Shown piece after piece: positions 9,966 to 19,651 of a stretch of DNA of 45,533 nucleotides. Below the pieces are notes generated by a model that saw only the letters and a list, made by a program, of their open reading frames with translations, was not told the DNA's origin and searched no databases. The stretch comes from Suillus spraguei. Lineage: Eukaryota; Basidiomycota; Agaricomycetes; Boletales; Suillaceae. Position numbers and translations under genes: made by a program. Position 1 is the stretch's first letter. Each line of letters begins with the position of its first letter. Where the stretch lies: the NCBI GenBank assembly GCA_016800925.1, contig JABCPU010000504.1, positions 1 through 45,533 of the forward strand, read 5' to 3'.

Positions 9966-11266
9966 ATGTCTACTCCAGTTCAAACCTCTTTGGCCGGTCT
10001 CAAGGCAACCACTGCTCAGATTGTGGGCATCATTGCCGGGGCGCGGCTCATGCCTGCCGGCACTGGCCAAGCCCACCTTGCTCTGACAGCACAAGTCACT
10101 AATCTTGTGGTAAGTACCATTCATGTGTTAATTTTACATTTGGTTTTTCTAAGATCTGTTTAGGCTGAGATAGTCAGGGAGCATGAGAAAGGGCCTTACA
10201 TGCCTGGCATCATTGCATCCTGCTTCAAGGAGTTGATGAGAGTTAGGTTCATGACTCCCCAGGTGTGGCCCAACTGGCACAGCATCGGCCATGACGACCC
10301 CCGGGTGTTGAAACACTCCTGGCGCAGCAAGATTCGCGCCTGGGAGGTGTTAGGTGACCATTCAGGTGATCTCCCTGTCATGCCTAACCCTTCCATTGGC
10401 TCAATTACTGTGGACCTTCCCTCCCCACCCATCGTCACCAGCAATGTCGCTGGTTCTTCCACCCACACCACCTCCGAGCTCCGGGACAAAGGAAAAGGTA
10501 AGGTGGTTGTTGCTGACCCAGAGCTGGAGGTGGAAGGGAGCAGGAAGAGGAAATCCCCCATGATGTCTGGACACTCTTCCTCACCTCCGAAGTCGGCGAA
10601 GAAGGGTCGCAAGCGGGTCAAGGCAACTCGCCATGTGAAGCCAAAGGTGTTTGTAGAGTCGGAAGATGATGAAGACACAATTGTTCAGGTATGTTGTCCA
10701 GCTCATTGTTTTCATTCTCTCAATTTTCTGTAGCTTATTTCAAGTGGAGTGCCGGCGCTCAACGTTCCCCAGCCTTCCACAATTGGTGTAGGGACGCCTC
10801 ATTCCCCTCGTTCACCACGTTCCCCAAAGAAGCAATTGTTTGGTCCTGCTTCAGTCAGTAATATTTAGTTGTCCGGCACTTGGAAAAATGCTTATATATC
10901 ATCAGCTCATTGCCGGCAGTCCACCCAAGGTGATGGTGAGTCATGATTCTTTGTCTGGACCTCCTGCCTGTACTTACCCATTGTCAGGCCACCTCCGGCA
11001 GTCATCCGGAGGTTGTCGAGACCCCCCAGGCAATGTCCAGCACTCTGGCTGAGGAACCTGCAGTCATGGATACAGGTGATATTCTCATTCCCGGCCCAGT
11101 GAGTACTCTAATGAATTCCAATGAGTCCATCAACTAATGGAACCCACAGAACAACCCCTGCCATTATTGCACCCAGGAGAAGTGGCCCTGCGCCACTTGG
11201 TTGGACAGGAGGACCCATGCCCCATGTTTGTCGTGCGTCCGCTGCGCCACCAAGAAGATCAAATGA
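9966..11266 (+). CDS. Unknown 348-aa protein with C-terminal Cys cluster
   Basis: Six exons join in phase 0: 9966-10109, 10164-10688, 10734-10853, 10906-10935, 10988-11098 and 11150-11266, with donors GTAAGT, GTATGT, GTCAGT, GTGAGT, GTGAGT. The N-terminal part (SLAGLKATTAQIVGIIAG) is mildly hydrophobic. The middle is Ser/Pro/Lys-rich with basic runs (RKRKSP, KSAKKGRKRVK), an acidic patch (ESEDDEDT) and SPRSPRSPKK. The last exon carries NPCHYCTQEKWPC...CLSCVRCATKKIK, a Cys arrangement like a degenerate fungal zinc cluster. Such a motif normally continues K-x-K-C; here the next codon is TGA, and the same frame stays open to 11410, so the native protein may have lost its last Cys and tail. A nucleic-acid-binding role is plausible but inferred. 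Confidence 0.72.
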
Positions 11267-11589
11267 GTCCCAGAATCAATGGGATCCCTGCCAAAATGCA
11301 TTCAAGGGAAGTCTACCACCTGGCAGATGCGCTCCAGGACACCTTCCAGACCTCCCTCCAATGCTCCGGCTGCCGTTGAACCCTCTGCTGATGAGGGTGA
11401 AATGGCTACATAAGTGTATGTTCATAGATGTATATACAATGTTTGAATGAGTGTCAGTGCTGGATGCCAAGTCCGGAAATCTGGAACTGGATACTGGAGA
11501 TTCACAATGGATATTTTGTGAATGCCGGATATCTGGCTACCTCAAACACAACACACAATTTAAAGAATTTGAAATGTACCTGTCGAGTT
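11267..11589 (+). other. Former 3' coding tail and spacer
   Basis: After the TGA at 11264-11266 the same frame remains open for 47 codons (VPESMGSLPKCIQGK ... PSADEGEMAT) before TAA at 11408-11410. This probably was the C-terminal tail of the Cys-cluster protein, or is translated if the TGA is an assembly error. Beyond it the sequence is anonymous and merges into the minisatellite. Confidence 0.4.
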
Positions 11590-12020
11590 ACCTTGTGCCG
11601 GGTGCCGGGTCACATTGTGAAACATATCATTCCATATATCTTAAGTGCCAAACCCCGAACCCCAGGACCCTGGAGTTGGGACTCATCACCATGTGACAGA
11701 TATTGATCCACATATTTGATGTGCTGAACCCCGAACTCTGGCACTCGGGAGTTAGAACAATGTGAGGCAATACAAAGATATTGATTGACATATGTTGAGT
11801 GCCGAACCCCGAACTCTGGCACCCGGCACTCAGGACTCGGGCCTTGGAACTTATAACAATGTGAAAGATGTCGATGCACATTTTTCATCACCGAACCCCG
11901 AACCCCGGCACCCGGGAGTTAGAAATATGTGAGGCAATACAAAGATATTGATTTACATGTGGGGAGTGCCGAACCCCGAACTCCGGCACCTGGCAGTTGG
12001 GAATCTGGACTTGGGACTCA
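11590..12020. repeat. Second patch of the GC-rich minisatellite
   Basis: About five degenerate units repeat aagtgccgaaccccgaac, a cggcacccgg-like core and an AT spacer (atgtgaggcaatacaaagat). The family is the same as at 1628-3180 but more diverged; units run about 75-100 bp. The patch is interrupted on its right by the 5' LTR of element 1. Confidence 0.85.
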
Positions 12021-12029
12021 TAACCATGT

Positions 12030-12504
12030 TGTTACAATTGTACGTGCCCCTATTCATTTTCTATTCCAATTACCTTGTATATTACGTAACATGACTCTGA
12101 CTCATATGCTCAATGCATCTGTACTATAGCTGCCTTCCTTCTTTGGATACGCACCTACATTCTTACGTTTCTCTTGGTCTGTGCGCACATATTGGTCTAT
12201 TTAAGCACAGTGTACTTGTAGTAGATTCCCTACTTTAATCTTACTGGGTTTTACCTGGAATCTCCTTCGCTTAGGTCTCCAACCTAAGTCGTCTTGAATC
12301 GTCTCTAAGTCTAAGCACTCCTTAGTCTTAGTCTCTATTCTCGCGGATACCTCTTAGACTTGTCTTTGAGGCTGAACCCTTGATCGTACTCGGAACACGT
12401 TCCCTGTACTTTCACCTTGTCCTTTTTTGGGCATTGTAAGAACTTCCCAGCAGACCGTCTGTGTCTTCTCACTGTCGCTGGTGACGCCACCCCAGTTCGT
12501 AACA
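12030..12504 (+). repeat. 5' LTR of element 1
   Basis: 475 bp from tgttacaattgtacgtgccc to gacgccaccccagttcgtaaca. It carries a 6-bp terminal inverted repeat (TGTTAC/GTAACA), a TATA-like TATTTAA and the transcript-start sequence used for self-priming. It differs from its partner at 19179 at a number of sites, mostly C/T or G/A. Confidence 0.95.
12198..12242 (+). promoter_or_regulatory. LTR promoter: TATA-like box and inferred transcript start
   Basis: TATTTAA at 12198-12204 lies 34 nt upstream of ACTTTAATCTT (12232-12242). That 11-mer is the exact reverse complement of the sequence just inside the LTR, so it is the likely 5' end of the genomic RNA in a Tf1-type self-priming element. The same arrangement and spacing occur in element 2 (31873 and 31907). 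Confidence 0.7.
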
Positions 12505-12505
12505 A

Positions 12506-12516
12506 AAGATTAAAGT
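12506..12516 (+). other. Self-priming primer-binding site
   Basis: AAGATTAAAGT begins two bases after the LTR end and pairs over all 11 nt with ACTTTAATCTT at 12232-12242. The complementarity stops on both sides. Eleven nucleotides is the length known for the Tf1/sushi self-primer, so no tRNA primer needs to be invoked. Confidence 0.78.
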
Positions 12517-12705
12517 CCATTTGATCGTCGACTATCTAGTCTTCGACCCCGAACTCTGATCGCTTAAAAGATCAGCAGACTAGCGTACGCGTACGCTGAG
12601 CAGATTGTCAAGAGGAAGCCCCCTGACAGAAGAAAGCCCTAACGGACAGCAAGACAGCGCGTGTAGGCACCGAGAAAGTATAACTCATCAGAAGAATCAT
12701 CAACC

Positions 12706-13539
12706 ATGTCGTCGACTAAAGAATTCGAGTACAAGATCGGCCAACCAACTGGTTTTGATGGAGATCGTGATAACTCTCGCGAGTTTATCCAGTCGTGCAA
12801 TTTGCACTTCGACATCAATGAAAAGCTTTACACCACCGACAAGCAGAAGATCATCTACATAACATCCTTCATGACCGAAAAGAATGCCAAGTCATGGAAG
12901 GAACAATTCCTTGAACATGCCCAATCTACCGACACATCGGGACAAAAAGTTGGTTATGGGACGATGGTGGAGTTTATGAAGAGCTTCAAAGAAGCATTCG
13001 AACCAGTGGATACCAAAGGAACCGCGCTCACAAGACTTAGAGATCTCAAACAAGGAACTGGAGATCTCCACACCTACGTCGCCGACTTTGAGGCACTTGC
13101 AGCCAAGGCTCAGATCACCGACAATGCAACGAAGATCCAGTTCTTCCAAGACGGCCTTAATTGGGGTATCCTTACAAAGCTTTTCAATACAGGAGATGTC
13201 TCCGAAATATTCAGAGACGTTGTGCTGCAATGCGTTGCCATTGATAACGCCCATCATCGGCTTAACGCCATGAGGACACGTCATATTCCACAACAGAAGA
13301 AGAACTATGGGAATGCACGGTATATTCCAAACCGTGATTCCAATGCAATGGTCGTAGATCGAATCTCCGACATGGAAAGATCCGAATGCATGAAGAAAGG
13401 ACAGTGCTTCGGATGCAGAAAGACAGGACACCGCATCCACAATTGTCCTGATAGAAAGAAGAAGACTCCACTCCGACAAACTGAAGTCAAAGAAGAAGAA
13501 GATGAAGAAGCCGTGCGACGGATTGTTGAGGATTTTTGA
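12706..13539 (+). CDS. gag: Gag of element 1
   Basis: The 277-residue frame starts at ATG in ccATGTCGTCG, 201 bp after the LTR, and has retrotransposon Gag-like helical sequence (FIQSCNLHFDINEKLY, LKQGTGDLHTYVADFEALA). One CX2CX4HX4C zinc knuckle, CFGCRKTGHRIHNC, occupies residues 234-247 and would bind the RNA genome. The frame ends EAVRRIVEDF then TGA; pol continues in the same frame directly after it. In fungal chromoviruses Gag and Pol are often one polyprotein, so this TGA is either a readthrough site or an old Arg-to-stop change. Element 2 has the same TGA. Gag assembles the cytoplasmic particle in which reverse transcription happens. Confidence 0.9.
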   Translation: MSSTKEFEYKIGQPTGFDGDRDNSREFIQSCNLHFDINEKLYTTDKQKIIYITSFMTEKNAKSWKEQFLEHAQSTDTSGQKVGYGTMVEFMKSFKEAFEPVDTKGTALTRLRDLKQGTGDLHTYVADFEALAAKAQITDNATKIQFFQDGLNWGILTKLFNTGDVSEIFRDVVLQCVAIDNAHHRLNAMRTRHIPQQKKNYGNARYIPNRDSNAMVVDRISDMERSECMKKGQCFGCRKTGHRIHNCPDRKKKTPLRQTEVKEEEDEEAVRRIVEDF

Positions 13540-16500
13540 CTTGGAGAAACAAAAGACTCGACGTATGTTTCTCCCAATGTATTACTAAGACTTGTACGCG
13601 CTGTAGGTGAAAGAAAAGAACTTTGTGTCCCTATCACCATCCACTCGCGTACTCGCTTGAAATCCGTCGACACCACCGCTGTTATTGATTCAGGAGCAGC
13701 GGGAACATTCATCTCAGAAGAGTTTGTGAAACTCCATCAAATCACACGACGAAAACTCAAAGAACCATTCCGAGTTACTACGGCAGATGGAACTCTCATA
13801 AAAGGAGGACCAATTACGCACTATTGTCTTTTAGTGGTTAAAATCGACGACCGAACCATGTATGGAAAATTCAACATTACCAAACTAGGAAGGAGAGATC
13901 AAATCCTCCTTGGAATCCCATGGTTACGAGCAATGAACCCAATTATAGATTGGACTGCTGAAACGCTTGTCCTTTCACGGACAGAGAAATCAGACGAAAT
14001 CGAAATCGATATGGACGGAGATCGAAAGAAGAATGGGTTGCCCCGACTTTTCAACCACCATGCTAGATGGCAACATTCCCGTCTTCCGAAACCTTTCATC
14101 ATTCCTTCCATTGATGCTCCTGAGAACCTGGAGCCAGAAGAACGAATGCCATGTACTGCAGAACCCACCCCTCGTGTACAATTGCCACAAGCAATATCAC
14201 CAATTCCCCGCGCGGAGAAACGCAAGAATGAATCCGAACCCGAGCACCGGATCGGACAAGAACCTATTGAGCAGCGGCCAATAGAAGAACAGAAACAGGG
14301 AAAGAGAAAACCGGAAGAAGAACTCTCAGGGCGAAACACCAACGTACCGAAATTATCTAAGTTCTTCGTTCCCCCGAAAACTCTTTCAACTTCAATTGAA
14401 GAAATCCCTGATGAAGACGAAACCCGTGCCCTCGTTAATTCCAACCGAGGATGATGACCAATTCGACACCATGAACGATGTCTGGCATGCGCCAGAAGTG
14501 CGTGAAATGTCCTCTTACGAACTAGGAGATGGAGAATTCCTTGTGGAATACGATACTGATGGAGTTAGCATGAGGATCATAGAGGAAGTATCTATGGATA
14601 CACCCCTGACACGTGATGGAACCTCTCAACTCGAACAACCTTCCAACTACTCCACAATTCCTCCAAAATACAGTAACAAAGCTCAGGAATTCGGCACAGA
14701 CGAGAAAGAAAAGAAAAAGAAATCTTTCGAAGAATTGGTCCCAGAATATTTGCACGACTTCGTAGACGTCTTTGCTAAAGACGGACTGAACAAACTACGC
14801 CCCGAACACCCTGGTATCGATCATCGGATCGACACCAAACCCGGTTTTATTCCCCATACGTCTAAGGTCTACCCGCTATCGGAAAAAGAACGTGCTGCTG
14901 TCAAAACGTTTATTGATGAAAACGTTGCGAAAGGCTTTATCTCGGAATCGAAGTCACCTCAAGCTAGTGGCTTCTTCTTTGTGGGAAAGAAGAGTGGAGA
15001 ACTGCGCCCCTGTCAAGATTATCGCTACATCAATGATTGGACAGTCAAAACGCATACCCGCTCCACTCCCTATTTCCCTTGTCGCATGTCTTCATAACGC
15101 ACAGTTCTTTACGAAAATGGATATCCGGTCCGGTTATAACAACATTCGATCCATCCTGACGACAGATGGAAAGCTGCTTTTACCACGGAATTTGGCCTCT
15201 TTGAACCAAACGTCATGTTCTTTGGCCTCTGTAATTCCCCAGCAACTTTTCAAGCATACATGAATCGTACCTTTCAACAAGAAATCAATGAAGGATGGAT
15301 GGTTATCTATATGGACGATATCCTGATTTTCTCTACAACAATGGCAGAACACCGTAAACGGACTAGACGAGTTTTGATGAAAATACGAAAAGAACACCTG
15401 TTCTTGAAACCGGAGAAATGCACCTTTGATGCAGAAGAAGTGGAATACCTCGGAATGATAATTCGCCCCGGACAAGTTGCTATGGACACGCCAAAACCAA
15501 GGGAATCTCCGAATGGCCCATCCCGAAATCTGTAAAAGATGTTCAGTCATTCCTTGGTTTTTGCAACTTCTACCGCACGTTCATTTCCCACTATTCTGAC
15601 ATCGCCAGACCCCTTATCGATTTGACAAAGAAAGATAAGCCTTTGAATGGTCAACCGAATGTATGGACACTTCGAAGAATTGAAACGACGCTTCACTTCC
15701 AACCGGTACTCCGTAACCCTGATCCCTTCCCGACAATTTGCCATTGCTACCAACGCTTCGCTTGTAGCACTGGCGGAGTTCTCCTACAGACTGATGAGAA
15801 TGGTGTTTATCACCCATGTGCATACCTCTCACAGTCTTTGAACCCCGCAGAACGCAATTACCAGATCTTTGATCGGAACTCCTTGCCGTGATCCGGGCAT
15901 TGAACGAATGGCGTCATTATCTCGAAGGAAACCCACACCCCGTCCTGGTATTCACCGACCATAAGAACCTTCTGTACTTTAGAAGTGCACAGAAGCTCAC
16001 CCGTCGCCAAGCACGTTGGCAATTGATTTTGTCTATTTACGACATCGAACTGCATCACGTTGCAGGTACTAAATTAGCAGTACCTGATGCACTATCCCGC
16101 CGGCCTGATTATGACTCTGGCAAAGACGATAATGAGGACCAGACCCTCCTCCCTGACGCTCTATTCGTTCGTCTTATTGATACCGACTTGAAGGATGTGC
16201 TGTCATCCTCGACCCCTCGACGACCCTGTCTTCAAGACGGCATCTGATGCCCTTGATGGCGTGTGCCTTCCCCCTATGAAAGTCGGCACTTTCTGATTGG
16301 AAGATTGAGGAGAACATCCTCTATTTTAAAAACCGCGCCTATATTCCACCGGCGCATCGCTCCGATATCCTGAAAAGGTATCATGATCATCCTACCGCGG
16401 GTCACCCCGGTAGATTCAAAACTGAAGAACTCGTAAAACGGGAAGCCTGGTGGCCTGCAATGGGCTCTTATATTCGGAAATACATTGAGGGTTGCGCCCT

Positions 16501-17620
16501 TGCCAGCAAATGAAAGCGGATACTCATCCTGTCCGGCCCCCGCTCACGCCTATTCCCCTCGTCGGCTGTTCGCCCGTTCTCCCAGGTCTCGTTGATCTCA
16601 TCACTGACCTCCCGTCTCTGGGGCTTTGACAGTATCATGGTCGTGGTAGACCATGGCCTTACGAAGGGGGTAATTATTATCCCTTGTTTGAAAACCATCA
16701 CTTCAGAAGGTGTGGCTAAACTATTTTTAAAACATGTTTACTGACGATTTGGACTCATGACAAAGTCATCTCGGATCGAGGACCGCAATTCCTATCTCGC
16801 TTCTCAAAGGAACTTGCCCGACTTCTCGACTACGTCATCGCTCCATCTACGGCTTACCACCCACAGACTGATGGCCAAACTGAAAGGCTAAATCAAGAAC
16901 TTGAAACATACCTCCGCATCTACTGCCGAAACCACCCCGAAGATTGGGTAGAACACCTACCAATCGCTGAATTCGTCCACAACCACCGAAAACACGATGC
17001 AAGGAATGCATCACCTTTTTATCTGATGATGGGATATGAACCACGCCTATCCCTCATCTTATCCCTGATTCATCAGTCCCCGCAGCAGAAGACCGAGTAC
17101 GATCTCTGCAGAAGATAAGAGAGGAAGCAATCGCCTGTCATAACATTGCAATGCAGACAATGGCCGAACGATCTCGAGGAGATAAGTACATCCCATGGAA
17201 GATTGGAGATAAGGTTTGGCTATCTGCCGCCAATCTTAGACTCAAACTCTCATCAAGGAAACTCGCCCCAAAGCAATAGGACCTTTCCCGATCATCGATG
17301 TCTTATCTCCCATCACGTTCACGCTCAAACTCCCTCCGCAGTGGAAAATCCACCCCACGTTTCATGCTTCTGTCTTATCATCCTATAGCGAAACAGACAT
17401 ACATGGCCCGAACTTCCCCGAACCACCACCTGACATCATCGAAGAAGAAGAAGAATATGAAGTAGAAGCAATCCTTTCTCACAAAGGAACCGGCATTCAC
17501 CGACATTATCTCGTTTCTTGGAAAGGATATTCATCAGGAGATAACGAATGGCTCCCAGAAAAGAACTTGAAAAACTCCGCTCAACTCTTGAATGCTTATA
17601 AGAAGCAACACACCCTCTGA
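13540..17620 (+). pseudogene. pol: Pol of element 1 with chromodomain, frameshifted
   Basis: Order of domains: aspartic protease (AVIDSGAAGTFIS, Asp codon 13687-13689), linker, reverse transcriptase ([32 protein letters not shown]; active site YMDD at 15308-15319), RNase H (about 15740-16110, [27 protein letters not shown]), integrase (zinc-binding part near 16340-16520, core near 16600-17040 with AYHPQTDGQTERLNQELE), and a C-terminal chromodomain (17441-17617, [28 protein letters not shown]). The chromodomain marks the element as a chromovirus and would steer integration to chromatin carrying histone marks. Breaks include an extra base near 14420, losses near 15045 and 15147, and several more through the integrase. 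Compared with element 2 the breaks are mostly at different places. Confidence 0.9.
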
Positions 17621-17675
17621 TTATTCTTCAGTCAAATCAACTCGCGTCAAGCACCTGATTAACTACTATCTCGAA

Positions 17676-19145
17676 ATGTCTTTTCCCACTGCTTACATCA
17701 CACCCGTCGTCATTGCCACCAATGACTCTGACTCTGAAATTGAACAATACGGAACTCTCACCGCAGAAATCGACAATACCTCTTACATCGAAGCCGCCAT
17801 CCTCTGTGAGGGACATGCCCTCGAAATCGAAAGAATCCTCACTGAAAGAGGTGCCTTCCCCGCTCTACTCCTTGTTAACATCATCTGCACCGCAGCCCTC
17901 ATCGAAGCCACCGCTAAAGAAACTACAGAAATCACACTCCGTCACCATTTCATTCATCTTCAAAAACGCATTCATGCTTACGCTATGCTGTTACTTCCCG
18001 ATTCTTTTAAGAATGATGTTGAAGAAGCTATTCACATCATTGCCGAACGTCGAGCAGGTGTTGCTCGACCTCCCTCTCCGCAAGGAGATACGCCACTTCC
18101 TATCCCAGCACCCGCCTCTTCGTGCATTTATTCTAGTCTTGATGCCTTTGCTGGCCTATACACTGCTGTGCAAGAAATTGGACAACTTACCGGCACGGTT
18201 GTTGACACCATCCAGCGATCGGTCGCTGAAACTAGAGCAGCCAGAAACCTAGTAGAAGAAGCTATCACTGATTTACAACAAACGCAAGCTGATCTTGCAT
18301 CTCCCCGAACTCCATCTCCCATTGAACGGCCAATCTCGCCACCGCCAGCAACAACCTCTCTTGATTGCCCTGATTGGTTGTACGAACCTTGCACAATAGA
18401 ACAGTGTGAGGCCGCTAAACTACTAGGTATTCTGGCCACTGAGTTGGTAACACTCGGTCCCCGACTTCGCGACCTCCATATACACCCCCCAATGTCTATC
18501 CCATCATCATTCAGTCCAATGGATTCTGTCTCGCTGATCTTAGTAAAAGATTTTGGCATAACCTCTTCATCCTCCTCTGGTGAACTTCTTGCGGCTGCTG
18601 AGCGAGCAGTTACCCCAGATCTTCCCACGTCGGCATACACATTGTCCCCCGCTCAACAGGCGCAACTTAAACGAGCTAACACACTTGCCTTAAAACGTAT
18701 GAAGAGGAACAAGGGAAAGAAGCGCGCCAGATCCACTAGCCCCACGCCCATCATTTCCCCGTCACCATTACGCAAAGTCCATTCCAATCCAGATGAGAAT
18801 ATGAAGTGCCGTGTCTGTGGGTTGCTAGGACATCGTCAAAAGAATTGTGCGGAATATCAGTGCAAGGTTTGCAGATATTGGTCGCCGACTCATTTGTCCC
18901 TTTACTGCCCTAAACGAGTTGGGCCTCCTCCTTTCAAGTTAACTTGGAAAGATGAGGGATTCTATGATGCACTTCACGCTTGGGAGCAGCAGCTTGACGA
19001 TGAACGTATTCAAGCAGAAAAGAGAAGGGACTCTAAACGACGAGCTGGTCTGGAGGAAGCTAAGTACATGAGGGGTGGGTCCTTTGCTGACGAAGACTAC
19101 GACTGGAGTGACGATCCCGTTTACTACGCAAACCAAAGTGATTGA
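17676..19145 (+). CDS. ORF3: accessory protein with two zinc knuckles
   Basis: The 489-residue frame lies between pol and the 3' LTR, where most Ty3/gypsy elements have nothing or an env. I chose ATG 17676 (MSFPTAYITP) because it is conserved in element 2; an earlier ATG at 17592 overlaps the end of pol by 29 nt but is ACG in element 2. The N-terminal 150 residues look helical (HALEIERILTERG), followed by Pro/Ser-rich linkers (SPRTPSPIERPISPPP), a Lys/Arg-rich stretch (KRMKRNKGKKRARS) and, at residues 378-411, CRVCGLLGHRQKNC then CKVCRYWSPTHLSLYC, that is CX2CX4HX4C plus an unusual CX2CX6HX4C. The tail is charged and acidic (DEDYDWSDDP). There is no signal peptide or membrane segment, so it is not an envelope. 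The knuckles suggest RNA or DNA binding, perhaps a second nucleocapsid-like factor. The frame is fully open although pol beside it is not. Confidence 0.85.
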   Translation: MSFPTAYITPVVIATNDSDSEIEQYGTLTAEIDNTSYIEAAILCEGHALEIERILTERGAFPALLLVNIICTAALIEATAKETTEITLRHHFIHLQKRIHAYAMLLLPDSFKNDVEEAIHIIAERRAGVARPPSPQGDTPLPIPAPASSCIYSSLDAFAGLYTAVQEIGQLTGTVVDTIQRSVAETRAARNLVEEAITDLQQTQADLASPRTPSPIERPISPPPATTSLDCPDWLYEPCTIEQCEAAKLLGILATELVTLGPRLRDLHIHPPMSIPSSFSPMDSVSLILVKDFGITSSSSSGELLAAAERAVTPDLPTSAYTLSPAQQAQLKRANTLALKRMKRNKGKKRARSTSPTPIISPSPLRKVHSNPDENMKCRVCGLLGHRQKNCAEYQCKVCRYWSPTHLSLYCPKRVGPPPFKLTWKDEGFYDALHAWEQQLDDERIQAEKRRDSKRRAGLEEAKYMRGGSFADEDYDWSDDPVYYANQSD

Positions 19146-19161
19146 AAGTCGGTGACTTTCA
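19143..19161 (+). other. Hairpin over the ORF3 stop codon
   Basis: TGAAAGTC-GGT-GACTTTCA forms a perfect 8-bp stem with a three-base loop; its first three bases are the ORF3 stop codon. Element 2 has GTAAAGTC-GGT-GACTTTAC at the same place (38769-38787), so the two outer pairs changed on both sides. It could act in the RNA near the plus-strand primer or in 3' end handling; that role is inferred. Confidence 0.65.
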
Positions 19162-19165
19162 GTGT

Positions 19166-19178
19166 AAAACGGGGGTAA
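19166..19178 (+). other. Polypurine tract of element 1
   Basis: aaaacgggggtaa directly precedes the 3' LTR. Element 2 has aaaaagggggtaa in the same position. Such a tract primes plus-strand DNA synthesis. Confidence 0.75.
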
Positions 19179-19651
19179 TGTTACAATCGTACGTGCCCCT
19201 ATTCATTTTCCATCTCATTTACTTGTATATTACGTAACATGACTCTGACTTGTATGCTCAACGCATCTGTACTATAGTTGCCTTCCTTCTTTGGATACGC
19301 ACTTACGTTCCCATGTCTCACTTGGTCTGTGCGCACATATTGGCTTATTTAAGCACAGTGTATTTGTAGTAGATTCTTTACTTTAATCTTACTGGGTTTT
19401 ACCTGGAATCTCCTTCGCTTAGGCCTCCAACCTAAGTCGTCTTGAATCGTCTCTAAGTCTAAGCACTCCTTAGTCTTAGTCTCTATTCTTGTGGATACCT
19501 CTTTGACTTGTCATTGAGGCTAAAACCTTGATCGTACTCAGAACGCGTTCCTAGTACTTTCACCTTGTCCTCTTGTGGACATTGTAAGAATTCCCAGCAG
19601 ACCGTCTGTGTCTTCTCACTGTCGCTGGTGACGCCACCCCAGTTCGTAACA
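19179..19651 (+). repeat. 3' LTR of element 1
   Basis: 473 bp from tgttacaatcgtacgtgccc to cagttcgtaaca. It contains the same TATTTAA and start region as the 5' LTR. It differs from its partner at scattered sites, mostly transitions, so either the insertion is old or the two LTRs come from different copies. Confidence 0.95.

Larger units (their letters stand above)
12030..19651 (+). mobile_element. Element 1: chromodomain Ty3/gypsy retrotransposon with ORF3
   Basis: The 7.6-kb element has two LTRs, a self-priming primer-binding site, gag, pol (protease, RT, RNase H, integrase, chromodomain), an additional ORF3, a polypurine tract and a 3' LTR. The LTRs begin TGTTAC and end GTAACA. Flanking 5-mers (catgt left, ctgcc right) do not match, so the ends are not those of a single clean insertion. 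Gag and ORF3 are open, whereas pol has many single-base shifts. Its closest relative in the window is element 2. Confidence 0.93.

Noticed and set aside
12892..13479. 195-codon frame antisense to gag
   Set aside because: It is a shadow of the Gag frame, which has a zinc knuckle and conserved position in two elements.
17592..17675. ATG 17592 as the ORF3 start
   Set aside because: It overlaps pol and is ACG in element 2, whereas ATG 17676 is kept in element 2 and resembles the element 3 start.
17676..19145. ORF3 as a retroviral-type envelope gene
   Set aside because: No signal peptide, hydrophobic fusion segment or membrane anchor; zinc knuckles and charged tails point to a nucleic-acid-binding protein.
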